Shown: positions 6,905 through 14,925 of the stretch, in pieces | How the letters are laid out: the number at the start of each line of letters is the position of its first letter | Numbering within the stretch: the first letter of the stretch is position 1 | Assembly: GCA_964599885.1 (NCBI GenBank) | Contig: CAZRHH010000038.1 | Location: forward strand, 1-29,453 | DNA length: 29,453 bases | Source of the DNA: CAZRHH01 sp964599885 | GTDB taxonomy: Bacteria > Chloroflexota > Dehalococcoidia > DSTF01 > JACRBR01 | Direction of reading: 5' to 3' | Notes under the pieces: model-generated | The model's input: the letters and a program-made list of their open reading frames with translations, nothing else | What the model was told of the DNA's origin: nothing | Database searches by the model: none | Made by a program: the position numbers and the translations under genes

Positions 6905-7447
6905 GTGAATTGCTACTCCTGCGAACACTCCGCCGTCAACGCCTGCAAGCGTTGCGCACAGCCGTACTGCGATGAACACGGCAACGCGCAGTACTGCGCC
7001 GATTGTCTGCGCCCCGCGAGCGCGCTGCCATCCTTCAACCTCTACCGGGGCGCGCTGCTGACCATGCTCGTCGGCACGGCTGTGGCTGTGTTCTTGCTCG
7101 TGCGCCCGCCCGGCGAGACGAACAGCGCATCGCCGATTTTCGTCGGGCGCACCGTGCCGACGGAGTCGCGCGGCGATGCGACGCCATCGGCCGCTCCGGC
7201 GACGCCACGCGCAACATCGACGCCCAGCACACCCACGCCCGAGCCCTCGGCTACCGCCAGTCCGTTCGGGGAGTACATCGTCCAGGACGGCGACACGCTG
7301 ATCAGCATCGCCGAAGCGAACCTCCCGGCCGGAGACGATTCGTTCGCGTTCGCGCAGGCGATCGCCACCCTCAACGGGCTTGATTTCGATGCTCCGCTGA
7401 TTGACGTCGGCGACACGCTGCTGTTGCCGAGACCGCCCGCCGAATAG
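6905..7447 (+). CDS. Zinc-finger, single-TM, LysM-domain protein
   Basis: The 180-residue protein has three parts. Residues 1-35 are a compact Cys/His-rich finger (C3, C6, C14, C17, C22, H25, C31, C34) resembling a B-box-type zinc site. Residues 48-66 are one membrane helix. A Pro/Thr/Ser-rich linker (about 85-120) then leads to a LysM domain at 123-175 (Y-I-V-Q-D-G-D-T-L-I-S-I-A, ending V-G-D-T-L-L-L-P). LysM binds peptidoglycan or chitin sugars, so the C terminus is probably outside and the finger in the cytoplasm, linking wall and interior. The start is GTG at 6905, supported by the leaderless -10 box. The next gene follows after 5 nt, probably in one operon. Confidence 0.82.
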   Translation: MNCYSCEHSAVNACKRCAQPYCDEHGNAQYCADCLRPASALPSFNLYRGALLTMLVGTAVAVFLLVRPPGETNSASPIFVGRTVPTESRGDATPSAAPATPRATSTPSTPTPEPSATASPFGEYIVQDGDTLISIAEANLPAGDDSFAFAQAIATLNGLDFDAPLIDVGDTLLLPRPPAE

Positions 7448-7452
7448 CGACT

Positions 7453-7908
7453 ATGGAAGATCCACGGGGAGATCCAGAGGCTGCGGCGCGCAAATCGCTC
7501 GTTCGCGGCCTCGCGGTGTATGCCGCGTTGCTGGGGCTTGATGTGCTGGCGCTCTACTATATTGCGTCGCGGGGATCCGGCGGCGCGTCGTATGTGACGT
7601 TCTCCGTCGTTGGCGTCGTCGGATTGCTGCTGGCGTATCAAGTCGTCCAGCACTACCGCGATCTGCATGCGCCCCTGGCCGAGACCGATGGCGTGGTCGT
7701 GCGGAAGTGGACGCGCGCGGACCTCATTATCGCGTGGAACAGCTACTACATGTCGGTCGACCGCACGGTCTTTCGGATTGGTCCGCTGCAATACGTCGAG
7801 CTGAGCGTCGACAAGTTCGTGACGGTGGTGCACTTCCCAAACACCCTCAACGTGGTCTCGATCCACGAGATCGCCGCGCCGGCGCCGAACCCGCCCCGGG
7901 AGTTTTGA
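7453..7908 (+). CDS. Two-helix membrane protein of unknown function
   Basis: The 151-residue product has a short acidic/basic N terminus, membrane helices at about 17-38 and 47-65, then a soluble C-terminal domain of about 85 residues. That domain is rich in beta-strand patterns (V-V-V-R-K-W, Y-Y-M-S-V-D-R-T-V-F-R-I, Y-V-E-L-S-V-D). I do not recognise the family. ATG at 7453 lies 5 nt after the LysM gene stop, so it is probably co-transcribed and translated by reinitiation; no clear Shine-Dalgarno site is present. Confidence 0.75.
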   Translation: MEDPRGDPEAAARKSLVRGLAVYAALLGLDVLALYYIASRGSGGASYVTFSVVGVVGLLLAYQVVQHYRDLHAPLAETDGVVVRKWTRADLIIAWNSYYMSVDRTVFRIGPLQYVELSVDKFVTVVHFPNTLNVVSIHEIAAPAPNPPREF

Positions 7909-7935
7909 CCGGCTGGCGCGTTGCTGTGCTAGGAT
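7905..7935 (+). promoter_or_regulatory. Possible promoter for the small membrane protein at 7990
   Basis: TTGACC (7905-7910) and TAGGAT (7930-7935) are separated by 19 nt, longer than ideal. The hexamers themselves are good. The -35 overlaps the stop codon of the upstream gene. Confidence 0.4.
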
Positions 7936-7989
7936 GCGCCGATCGTCGGCCCCGGCTCTGGCCGGGCAGGCAGGTGGGGTGTGACGCAC

Positions 7990-8280
7990 ATGCGCCTATT
8001 CATCATCGCGCTCGTTCTCGCTGTCGCTGCGGCCGGTGGCGTGGCGACACCGCCGTCGAGCGCGCACGCCGCACCGAGCGCGCCGGCGCTGGCCCCCGCT
8101 ACGGCACAACTTCAGCAGCCGGTCGATGACAATGACGACACGCGCGTCGAAGTGCAACTTGTCGTCCTGGGCGCGGCGGTGTCGCTGGTCGTTGGCGTCG
8201 GCGTCGCGGCGTACCTGCTGAGGCGGCGGCTGGGCTTAGTGGCGCCGGCGCCTGATGCACCGACGGACGCGCATCATTGA
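7990..8280 (+). CDS. Small secreted/membrane protein with signal peptide and one TM helix
   Basis: The 96-residue product starts MRLFIIALVLAVAAAGG, a clear signal peptide with likely cleavage after an A-H-A region near residue 27. It has an Ala/Pro-rich stretch, an acidic patch (V-D-D-N-D-D), then a membrane helix at about 57-76 followed by L-R-R-R-L, giving a type I topology. The family is not recognised. ATG at 7990 is preferred to GTG at 7981 because the AGGTGGGG motif at 7972-7979 is 10 nt from the ATG but only 1 nt from the GTG. Confidence 0.6.
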   Translation: MRLFIIALVLAVAAAGGVATPPSSAHAAPSAPALAPATAQLQQPVDDNDDTRVEVQLVVLGAAVSLVVGVGVAAYLLRRRLGLVAPAPDAPTDAHH

Positions 8281-8381
8281 TGGAGCGAGCCGTAGGGCGG
8301 GCACGGCTGGTTTCGAAGCGCACGGTAACGGAACCTTCGGGCGGCGCTGGACGTATCGACTAACACAGATGTTGCGGACGG

Positions 8382-8410
8382 TTGACACCCCGAGTGGTCG
8401 CGACCAAAAT
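8382..8410 (+). promoter_or_regulatory. Sigma70-type promoter of the ABC importer operon
   Basis: A perfect -35 TTGACA (8382-8387), a 17-nt spacer and CAAAAT (8405-8410) as -10. It gives a leader of about 57 nt before the ATG at 8474, which has GGAGG 7-8 nt upstream. Confidence 0.6.
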
Positions 8411-8473
8411 GAACTCCATTCAGTGAAGCCCGCGGAGGGGCGTACGGGCGAAGGCCCAACGGGAGGCGGGACG

Positions 8474-10195
8474 ATGAGTGACAACGAGCTGGGGCTTCGC
8501 TATTGGACGAACCGGCGCGTCACGCGCAGACGCGTGCTTGGCACGACGGCAGTGAGCGCGGGCGCGCTCGCCGCCATCGGTCTCGTCGGCTGTTCGGGTG
8601 GTGACGATAATGGAGGCAATGGCGGTGGTAACGGCGATGGCGTCCCGACGGCGCGCGCCGTGCAGGACGGCACGCAGGACGGTCCCGGGAAGCCGGGTGG
8701 CATCCTTCGCGTGCGCCAGGCCGACGCGCTGCCAAGCATGAACCCGTTCGGTGCCGGCATTTTCGCACTCGCCCAGGGTCTGACTCTGGGCTTCACGGTG
8801 TTCGATCACATGTGGTATGTGCCGACGGACACCGGCGAACTAATCCCGTTTCTCGCGACGAAGGTGCAGCAGCCCGACGAAGACGGCACCGTCATCGCCG
8901 AACTTGGCGAGGCCGTGTTTCATGACAAGGAGCCGGCAAACGGCCGCGCCGTGACAGCGAATGACGTCGCAGCGAGCTACAAGCGCTTCCGTGCCGAGAC
9001 GCCGTTTGGCTATAGCTGGCTGCACGACGTGATGGACGACGTCGTCGCGACCGACGACAAGACGGTGAAGATCACGCAGAAGTTCCCCTGGGCGTGGGTG
9101 TTCACCTCGTCGAACGCGGGCTCGCCCATCACCAGTTCGATTTTGCCCGAGGAGATTCTTACCGGGCACGATGACCTGTTGTTGCGAGACGCCGTCGGAT
9201 CGAGCCACTGGATCCTCGATAGCCACGACAACGGCGCGAACATCAAGTTCCGCAGGTTCGATAACTTCCGCGTCGAGGGCCAGCCGCTGCTCGATGGCGT
9301 GGACTTCCGCTTCATTACCGATGCAAACGCGGCGCACTCCGCGTTCGTGGCGAAGGAACTGGATACGTTCACGTTCTCAAGCAAGAAGCAATCCGACGAC
9401 ACGCTCGCGCGTCTCGGTGACGAGATTGCCGTTGGCAGCGACCTGTCGCGCGACTACTACAACCTGATGATGAAGTTCGAGCCGCCGTTTACGGACATCC
9501 GCGTGCGTCAGGCGTTCAACCTCCTCATCGACCGCGACGAGATCATCCTCCTCATGGAAGACGGTAACGGCCAGAAGACGGGCCCGATCCCGCCGGCGCA
9601 TCGGCGGTACGCGCTTCCCGAAGATGATGCCGACCTGCAGGAATACTTCCGCCACGATATCGCCGAAGCGAAGCAGTTGCTCGATGCAGCCGGCTTCGAC
9701 TACGACGACGAGATCGAGCTCAAGCACTCGACGCGCACCGGCGATTCCGAGGTTTCCGAGATCCTGAAGGCGCAACTGGCGCGCGGCGATGTGAAAATCA
9801 AACTGGTGCCGGAGGATCTCGTGAAGTGGTTCAGCCAGACGCTGAACCAAAGCCAGTTCCGCCTCACGGCCTTTCAGCATCTGCCGTACGAGGACCCCGA
9901 TCTGCCGCTCCGCTTCTACCTCGGGCCAGAGGGCGATCGCCAGGCAAACTTCATGGGATACCGCGAGCCCAAGGTCGATACCGCCGTACTCGCCGCCGCT
10001 CAGGAGCTCGACGAAGAGACGCGCGTCGAGAAGGTTTACGAAGCGCAGCGCGTGATCATGAAAGAGTACTCGCCGATGCTGAATCTTCACTCCAAGATCA
10101 ACTACAGCGGGCGCTACTCGTACGTGAAGGGTGCGATCACGGGACGCGGTTCGCTCGGTCTGTTCAACCGCACAACCTGGCTGGACAAGGCATGA
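8474..10195 (+). CDS. ABC transporter substrate-binding lipoprotein, peptide/nickel type (SBP_bac_5)
   Basis: The 573-residue protein is an extracellular solute-binding protein of the family that includes DppA and OppA. The N terminus carries a twin-arginine signal (R-R-R-V-L at 18-22), a hydrophobic stretch, and the lipobox L-V-G-C (Cys40), followed by a Gly/Asn/Asp-rich spacer. This suggests export folded by Tat and then lipid anchoring. Downstream family features include V-T-A-N-D-V-A-A-S-Y-K-R-F, D-I-R-V-R-Q-A-F-N-L-L-I-D-R-D-E and A-K-Q-L-L-D-A-A-G-F. ATG 8474 is chosen from the GGAGG site; the frame is open further upstream but lacks protein character. The two permease genes follow. Ligand may be an oligopeptide or other solute. 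Confidence 0.9.
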   Translation: MSDNELGLRYWTNRRVTRRRVLGTTAVSAGALAAIGLVGCSGGDDNGGNGGGNGDGVPTARAVQDGTQDGPGKPGGILRVRQADALPSMNPFGAGIFALAQGLTLGFTVFDHMWYVPTDTGELIPFLATKVQQPDEDGTVIAELGEAVFHDKEPANGRAVTANDVAASYKRFRAETPFGYSWLHDVMDDVVATDDKTVKITQKFPWAWVFTSSNAGSPITSSILPEEILTGHDDLLLRDAVGSSHWILDSHDNGANIKFRRFDNFRVEGQPLLDGVDFRFITDANAAHSAFVAKELDTFTFSSKKQSDDTLARLGDEIAVGSDLSRDYYNLMMKFEPPFTDIRVRQAFNLLIDRDEIILLMEDGNGQKTGPIPPAHRRYALPEDDADLQEYFRHDIAEAKQLLDAAGFDYDDEIELKHSTRTGDSEVSEILKAQLARGDVKIKLVPEDLVKWFSQTLNQSQFRLTAFQHLPYEDPDLPLRFYLGPEGDRQANFMGYREPKVDTAVLAAAQELDEETRVEKVYEAQRVIMKEYSPMLNLHSKINYSGRYSYVKGAITGRGSLGLFNRTTWLDKA

Positions 10196-10244
10196 CGCAC
10201 GGTGACGCGGCCGCAGCAAGCACCGTGGTGGGACAGGACGGATA

Positions 10245-11195
10245 ATGCTGCGCTACACGCTGCGACGCCTGGCCTGGTTGCCGATCATCCTTTTTGGCGT
10301 CTCGCTGATCGCGTTCTTCGTGCTGCGCTGGCTGCCCGGACAGGATCCCGCTGCCGCGATGGCCGGCCAGGGGGCTACGGAAGAACAACTCGCCGAGATC
10401 CGCGCCGAGATCGGACTCGATAAACCAAAGCACGAGCAGTACTTCACGTGGCTCGGCGACATGGTCACGGGCGACTTCGGTAAGACCTTCACCAGTGAGA
10501 AACCGATCCGCGAAGAGTTCATCCGGCGTTTCCCGGCAAGCTTCGAGATCGTGTTCCTCAGCCTCGTCTTTAGCGCCATCTTCGGTCTGTCGTTCGGCAT
10601 CCTGTCGGCGCTCTACCGAAACGGCATCATCGACTACGGCGTTCGGTTATTCGCCGTGTTCGGCGCATCGATCCCTGAGTTTTTCCTGCTGACGTTGCTC
10701 ATCGTCATACCGACGTACTTATGGCGGTATTCGCAGCCGGTCGGCGGCTACGTGCCGATTTACGAAGACCCGATCACGAATCTGCGGCTCTTCCTGCCGC
10801 CGGCGATCATCATCGGCATCGGCGGGTCCGCCGGCCTGATGCGCCTGACGCGTACCACGATGCTGGAGGTGTTGCGCAGCGACTACGTGCGCACGGCCCA
10901 CGCGAAGGGTCTGCACCGCCACACGGTCGTCCTGAGTCACGCGCTGCGCAACTCGGCAACGCCGATCGTGACGGCGATCGGCACAGCGTTCGTCGCGATC
11001 TTCGGCGGCTCGATCATCGCCGAGCAGATTCTCAGCATCGACGGGTTGGGACGCTGGTTCTTCCAGTCAGCGTTTACGCGCGATCTGCCCGTCGTGCAGT
11101 TCCTCACGGTATACACCGCTGCTGTTGTTGTCCTTATCAACCTCATGGTCGACCTGTCGTACGGCTACGTCGATCCGCGTGTGAGGTACAGCTGA
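10245..11195 (+). CDS. ABC transporter permease, DppB/OppB type
   Basis: The 316-residue membrane protein begins M-L-R-Y-T-L-R-R-L-A-W-L-P-I-I, the classic DppB N terminus, with six hydrophobic helices. The EAA loop that contacts the ATPase is seen as D-Y-V-R-T-A-H-A-K-G-L (about 213-223). The F-G-G-S-I-I-A-E-Q-I-L-S-I-D-G-L-G-R segment is also typical. It starts 49 nt after the binding protein gene with AGGACGG near the start codon. Its TGA overlaps the ATG of the next permease by 1 nt. Confidence 0.93.
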   Translation: MLRYTLRRLAWLPIILFGVSLIAFFVLRWLPGQDPAAAMAGQGATEEQLAEIRAEIGLDKPKHEQYFTWLGDMVTGDFGKTFTSEKPIREEFIRRFPASFEIVFLSLVFSAIFGLSFGILSALYRNGIIDYGVRLFAVFGASIPEFFLLTLLIVIPTYLWRYSQPVGGYVPIYEDPITNLRLFLPPAIIIGIGGSAGLMRLTRTTMLEVLRSDYVRTAHAKGLHRHTVVLSHALRNSATPIVTAIGTAFVAIFGGSIIAEQILSIDGLGRWFFQSAFTRDLPVVQFLTVYTAAVVVLINLMVDLSYGYVDPRVRYS

Positions 11196-12115
11196 TGGCG
11201 ACACTCGCGACACCGGCGGCGCGACATGGCAGCGACAAGTGGGAGCTGCCTGCCGAAAAGCCGTTCCTCGTGCGGATCTCCAAGCCGTGGATTCACAATC
11301 CGCTCGGATTGATCGGTCTCGTGATCGTTGTTGCGTTCTTCGTGCTTGGTGTGATCGGGCCATACATCACCCCATACGATTCAAGCGAACTCAATGCGCA
11401 GGCGCGTCATCTCTCGCCCAGCGCGGAGCACCCCTTCGGCACGAACAATCTCGGCCAGGACATGCTCAGCCGCATTCTTGAAGGCACACGCATCTCGCTG
11501 AAGTTCGGCGCGATGGTGATGATCTTCGGATTCATCCCTGGCACCGCGCTCGGCATCATGAGCGGTTACTTCGGTCGCTGGGTCGACTATGCGATCCAGC
11601 GCTCGGGCGAGGCATGGACGGCGTTCCCGCAACTACCGATCCTGCTGACGGTCATTACCGCCGTCGGACCCGGGCTAACGGCAGCGGTCGTTGTAATCGC
11701 GATCGGCGCGCTGTTTGGGGGATCGCGGTTGATGCGGGCCGTGGCCCTCGTCGAGAAACAGAAAGACTACGTGCTTGCCGCGCGTGCCACCGGCGCGAGC
11801 GAGATGCATCTCCTCATTCGCCATGTCGTGCCAAACATCATGCCTTTCATTCTGGTGGGCTTGAGCAGCGTCTTCGCCGTCGCGGTCATCGCTGAAGCCG
11901 CCCTCAGCTTTCTCGGGCTGGGCGTCGAACGCGGGACGCCCGGATGGGGTATCGACCTTTCGATCGGCCGTGATCAGGCGACATCGTACCCGCATCTCGT
12001 GATCTTCCCCGGAATCGCGATCAGCATCGTCGTACTGGGGTTCAATCTGCTCGGAGACACGCTACGCGACATCCTCGACCCGCGGCTGCGGGGCAGCACC
12101 GGGCCTCGCAAGTAA
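11195..12115 (+). CDS. ABC transporter permease, DppC/OppC type
   Basis: The 306-residue protein forms the second half of the membrane channel. It has the OppC_N-like first helix after N-P-L-G-L-I-G-L, the G-T-N-N-L-G-Q-D-M-L-S-R motif in the first periplasmic segment, and the EAA loop as D-Y-V-L-A-A-R-A-T-G-A. The C terminus ends with G-D-T-L-R-D-I-L-D-P-R-L-R-G as in the family. ATG at 11195 shares a base with the preceding TGA, so it is translationally coupled to the DppB-type gene; the frame is open further up but antisense-free protein features start here. No ATPase gene follows in the window, so DppD/DppF partners must be elsewhere. Confidence 0.93.
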   Translation: MATLATPAARHGSDKWELPAEKPFLVRISKPWIHNPLGLIGLVIVVAFFVLGVIGPYITPYDSSELNAQARHLSPSAEHPFGTNNLGQDMLSRILEGTRISLKFGAMVMIFGFIPGTALGIMSGYFGRWVDYAIQRSGEAWTAFPQLPILLTVITAVGPGLTAAVVVIAIGALFGGSRLMRAVALVEKQKDYVLAARATGASEMHLLIRHVVPNIMPFILVGLSSVFAVAVIAEAALSFLGLGVERGTPGWGIDLSIGRDQATSYPHLVIFPGIAISIVVLGFNLLGDTLRDILDPRLRGSTGPRK

Positions 12116-12156
12116 GCGACTCGCCTCCCGTTCTACGCCCGCCGCCGGAAACGCGA

Positions 12157-12162
12157 TACGCT
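12157..12162 (+). promoter_or_regulatory. -10 box of predicted leaderless promoter for the ureohydrolase gene
   Basis: TACGCT is followed by exactly 6 nt and then ATG at 12169, without a Shine-Dalgarno motif. The -35 region is weak. Confidence 0.55.
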
Positions 12163-12168
12163 GCGCTT

Positions 12169-13047
12169 ATGGCCGACGACCGCTTCTACCCGCAGATCAA
12201 CTTCGCCTCGCTCGACGCCGACGACTCATCGTTCGAGCGATCGCGTGTGGTCGTGCTACCGGTACCGTACGACTCGACCGTAACCGCACGCGCCGGCACC
12301 CGCGACGGCCCGCGCGCGATCATCGAAGCGTCGGCCGATATGGAGCTGTACGACGTCGGTGTCGGCGGCGAACCCTGGCGTCATGGGATCCATACGTTGC
12401 CGGAACTCGCCCCCCACACCGGTTCGCCGGAAGCGATGACAGACCGCATCGAAAGCGTTGTCGGCGAGTTGCTGGACGCCGGCAAGTTCGTCGTCACGCT
12501 GGGAGGCGAGCATACCGTTGCGGTTGGCGCCGTGCGCGCGCACGCGAAGCGCACGCCCGGGCTGTCGGTGCTCGCGTTCGACGCGCACTCGGACATGCGG
12601 GACACGTATCTCGACTCAAAGTACAACCATGCCTGCACGCTGCGGCGGGCACACGAGTCGGCGCCGGTGACGCAGGTGGGGCTCCGCAGCGCGTCGCTCG
12701 AGGATCACGCGCACATTCGCGACGAAGGGCTGGCGTTCTACTCGCCGCGCGAGTTTCGGGCCGCGGGCGCGAAGGCGGTCATCGATCGGCTGAGCGACCG
12801 TGTCTACATCACGATCGATCTCGACAACTTCGATCCGTCGGAGATGGCCGCCGTCGGCACGCCGGAGCCGGGCGGGCTTCACTGGGATGAAGTGTCGGAT
12901 CTGCTGATCGCGCTCACGAAGTCGAAGCGTGTCGTGGGGTTCGACGTGACGGAGCTGTCGCCGTCGCTCGGTCCTCGTTCCTGCGCGCAACTCGCGGCGA
13001 AGCTGACGTACCGGCTGATCGGCCTCGCGCTCGGGCCGGTGGACTAG
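12169..13047 (+). CDS. speB: Agmatinase-like ureohydrolase
   Basis: The 292-residue protein is a manganese ureohydrolase; agmatinase would convert agmatine to putrescine and urea. Metal-binding and signature motifs are all present: G-G-E-H-T (His115), D-A-H-S-D (138-142) and D-L-D-x-x-D-P (217-223) followed by T-P-E-P-G-G (231-236). The P-Y-D-S-T-V-T-A-R-A-G-T-R-D-G-P block near the N terminus is typical of agmatinases rather than arginases. Substrate specificity among agmatine, guanidino acids and formimidoyl-glutamate cannot be decided from sequence alone. ATG 12169 is supported by the leaderless -10 box. The next gene begins 2 nt after its stop. Confidence 0.86.
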   Translation: MADDRFYPQINFASLDADDSSFERSRVVVLPVPYDSTVTARAGTRDGPRAIIEASADMELYDVGVGGEPWRHGIHTLPELAPHTGSPEAMTDRIESVVGELLDAGKFVVTLGGEHTVAVGAVRAHAKRTPGLSVLAFDAHSDMRDTYLDSKYNHACTLRRAHESAPVTQVGLRSASLEDHAHIRDEGLAFYSPREFRAAGAKAVIDRLSDRVYITIDLDNFDPSEMAAVGTPEPGGLHWDEVSDLLIALTKSKRVVGFDVTELSPSLGPRSCAQLAAKLTYRLIGLALGPVD

Positions 13048-13049
13048 CG

Positions 13050-13418
13050 ATGCCCGAACGCAAAGGCCGCAAGCGCCGTCCCGTCGACCGTCGCCGAGGC
13101 GACGACGCGTCTGTGGAAGCTTCTGCACGCGAGAACACGCCCGAAACGCCGTCCTTCACATCACGGCAGATCACGCCGCCGAACCAGCCGCCGTTGCCGT
13201 CGCCGACGGCGCGTGCGAGCGGTCTGCTGATCGCTGTGATCACCGCGTTCTTCGCCGTGCTCGTCCTGCGCGACGGCCTCACCGGCGATCACACGACGAT
13301 CGATGCGACACTGCGCATCTTCGCGGGCGTATCGCTCATCGCGTTGTCGCTGGCGGTGGGTGTGCTGGTTCTGGCGCCCGAAGTGGTCCGGCGGTTGCTG
13401 GCGGGGCGACGCCGGTAG
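13050..13418 (+). CDS. Small two-helix membrane protein of unknown function
   Basis: The 122-residue product opens with a very basic segment (residues 1-16), then a Pro/Ser/Thr-rich linker to about residue 55, membrane helices at about 57-74 and 88-109, and a basic tail (R-R-L-L-A-G-R-R-R). Both ends are therefore probably cytoplasmic. The family is not recognised. It starts 2 nt after the ureohydrolase gene and ends just before the P450 gene, so the three probably form one transcript. Confidence 0.65.
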   Translation: MPERKGRKRRPVDRRRGDDASVEASARENTPETPSFTSRQITPPNQPPLPSPTARASGLLIAVITAFFAVLVLRDGLTGDHTTIDATLRIFAGVSLIALSLAVGVLVLAPEVVRRLLAGRRR

Positions 13419-13442
13419 ACAGTGCCCGAAATCGAGGGAAAG

Positions 13443-14624
13443 ATGACCGAGATCAGTTTCGCATCGCCGGAGTTTCGCGCGGATCCGTACCCGACCTACG
13501 CCGCGCTGCGGCGCGAAGAGCCGGTACATCTGTCGCCCGTCGGCTACTGGGCGATCAGCCGGTACGACGACGTCGTGCACGTACTGAAGAATCCTGCGAT
13601 CTTCTCGTCGGCAGCGATGTCGATGGACATCGCCGGGCGGCCGACGACGACCGTCATCAACGCTGATCCTCCGCTGCACACGCGGCTGCGGAACATCGTC
13701 AGCCGCGCGTTCACGCCGCGGATGGTCGCCGACATGGAGCCGCGCATCCGCGAGATCACGGCGACGCTGCTCGATCGCGTCGCCGCGACCGGCGAGATTG
13801 ACTACGTGCGCGATCTCGCCATTCCGCTGCCGGTCACCGTGATCGCCGAGATCCTCGGCGTCGATCCGGCGCACGGTGAAGACTTCAAGCGTTGGTCGAA
13901 CGCGATCATCGGGAACGCGGCAAGCAACGCTGATGCCGTTGTTGACGCGTCCGGATCGCGCGACGACGATCAGCGTGAGTTCCGCGAGTACTTTGCGCGT
14001 GTGATCGAGGAGCGCCGCCGCGAGCCGCGGGGCGATCTGATCAGCGCGCTCGCAGCGGCGCAGGACGACGATCACCAACTGACGGCTGACGAGGTGCTCG
14101 CGTTCACCGGATTGCTGCTGATCGCCGGCAACGAGACGACGACGAATCTTCTCGGCAGCGCCATGCTCGCACTGCTCGAGCATCCGGAGCAGCTTCAGCT
14201 CGTGCGTGATGATCGATCGCTGGTGCCGGCGCTCGTCGAAGAAGCGTTGCGCTACGATTCGCCGGTGCAGCTCATCATCCGCATGACGACGGAAGACACG
14301 ACGGTCGGCGACCACGCAATACCGAAAGGCGCGCCGGTGCTGCCGCTATTCGCCTCCGCGAACCGCGACGAGCGCCGGTTCCCGGAGCCCGATACGTTCG
14401 ATATCCGGCGCAACACGCAGGGGCACATGGCGTTCGGCCACGGCGTCCACTTCTGCCTCGGCGCGCCGCTCGCGCGTCTCGAAGCAAAGGTCGCGCTCGA
14501 AGAGACGCTGCGCCGTCTGCCGTCGCTCGCCCGCACGATGCCGAACGTCGACCGCATCAACTCGATGCTGCTGCGCGGGCTGGCGTCGCTGCCGCTGCGG
14601 TTCGATACGGTGCCGGTGGCGTGA
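13443..14624 (+). CDS. Cytochrome P450
   Basis: The 393-residue protein is a soluble bacterial P450 (CYP107/105-like layout). The I-helix oxygen-binding motif is A-G-N-E-T-T (228-233), the K-helix E-x-x-R is E-A-L-R (267-270), and the heme loop is F-G-H-G-V-H-F-C-L-G (331-340) with Cys338 as heme ligand. The H-T-R-L-R segment (C helix) is also present. Substrate is unknown. ATG at 13443 has GAGGG 4 nt upstream and is preferred; an in-frame GTG at 13422, 3 nt after the previous gene, would add 7 residues. No ferredoxin or reductase gene lies next to it. It ends 7 nt before the convergent gene at 14632. Confidence 0.93.
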   Translation: MTEISFASPEFRADPYPTYAALRREEPVHLSPVGYWAISRYDDVVHVLKNPAIFSSAAMSMDIAGRPTTTVINADPPLHTRLRNIVSRAFTPRMVADMEPRIREITATLLDRVAATGEIDYVRDLAIPLPVTVIAEILGVDPAHGEDFKRWSNAIIGNAASNADAVVDASGSRDDDQREFREYFARVIEERRREPRGDLISALAAAQDDDHQLTADEVLAFTGLLLIAGNETTTNLLGSAMLALLEHPEQLQLVRDDRSLVPALVEEALRYDSPVQLIIRMTTEDTTVGDHAIPKGAPVLPLFASANRDERRFPEPDTFDIRRNTQGHMAFGHGVHFCLGAPLARLEAKVALEETLRRLPSLARTMPNVDRINSMLLRGLASLPLRFDTVPVA

Positions 14625-14631
14625 ACCGCCG

Positions 14632-14925
14632 TTAGCGTTCATCGTCCCGCATCGCTACCGCCACCCAGATGAATCGCGGCTGCGAGTCAACGTCCGCCAG
14701 GAACACGCGATACTGGAAGACGAGCGGCACGATACCGTCGTAGTACTGGTAGAACACGCGCCCATCATCGTCGATGCGCGACTCAATCAAGCTTGAACGG
14801 TCGACCGGAAAAGGATCGTCCTCAAGCGCCGGAAGGATCTGCTGACGGTAGAACTGCTGCTGGGCAGGCGTCAGGAAGCTAACCGCGAGGGTGACGCCCG
14901 GATCCGGAATTGTCCTGAACTTCAC
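14632..14925 (-). CDS. Small protein, possible RelE/ParE-like toxin partner
   Basis: The 97-residue product overlaps the preceding gene by 47 nt in a different frame. Its middle reads F-Y-R-Q-Q-I-L-P-A-L-E-D-D-P-F-P-V, then G-R-V-F-Y-Q-Y-Y-D-G-I-V-P-L-V-F-Q-Y-R-V-F. This is a helix followed by antiparallel strands, loosely like the RelE/ParE fold ('...L..nP.P....' then strands with conserved Tyr/Arg). The typical C-terminal RelE catalytic residues cannot be confirmed. The start is taken as GTG at 14925, with GGAGG 3 nt upstream inside the preceding gene; the upstream extension of the frame has poor protein character. Toxin assignment is inference from size, fold pattern and gene pairing. Confidence 0.5.
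   Translation of the reverse strand: MKFRTIPDPGVTLAVSFLTPAQQQFYRQQILPALEDDPFPVDRSSLIESRIDDDGRVFYQYYDGIVPLVFQYRVFLADVDSQPRFIWVAVAMRDDER

Noticed and set aside
7035..7300. Short-repeat appearance in the Thr/Pro linker of the LysM gene, considered as CRISPR or tandem repeat
   Set aside because: It is coding low-complexity sequence; there are no regular spacers.
13161..14315. A 384-codon minus-strand open frame
   Set aside because: Antisense to the P450, which has all heme and oxygen-binding motifs; the minus translation has none.
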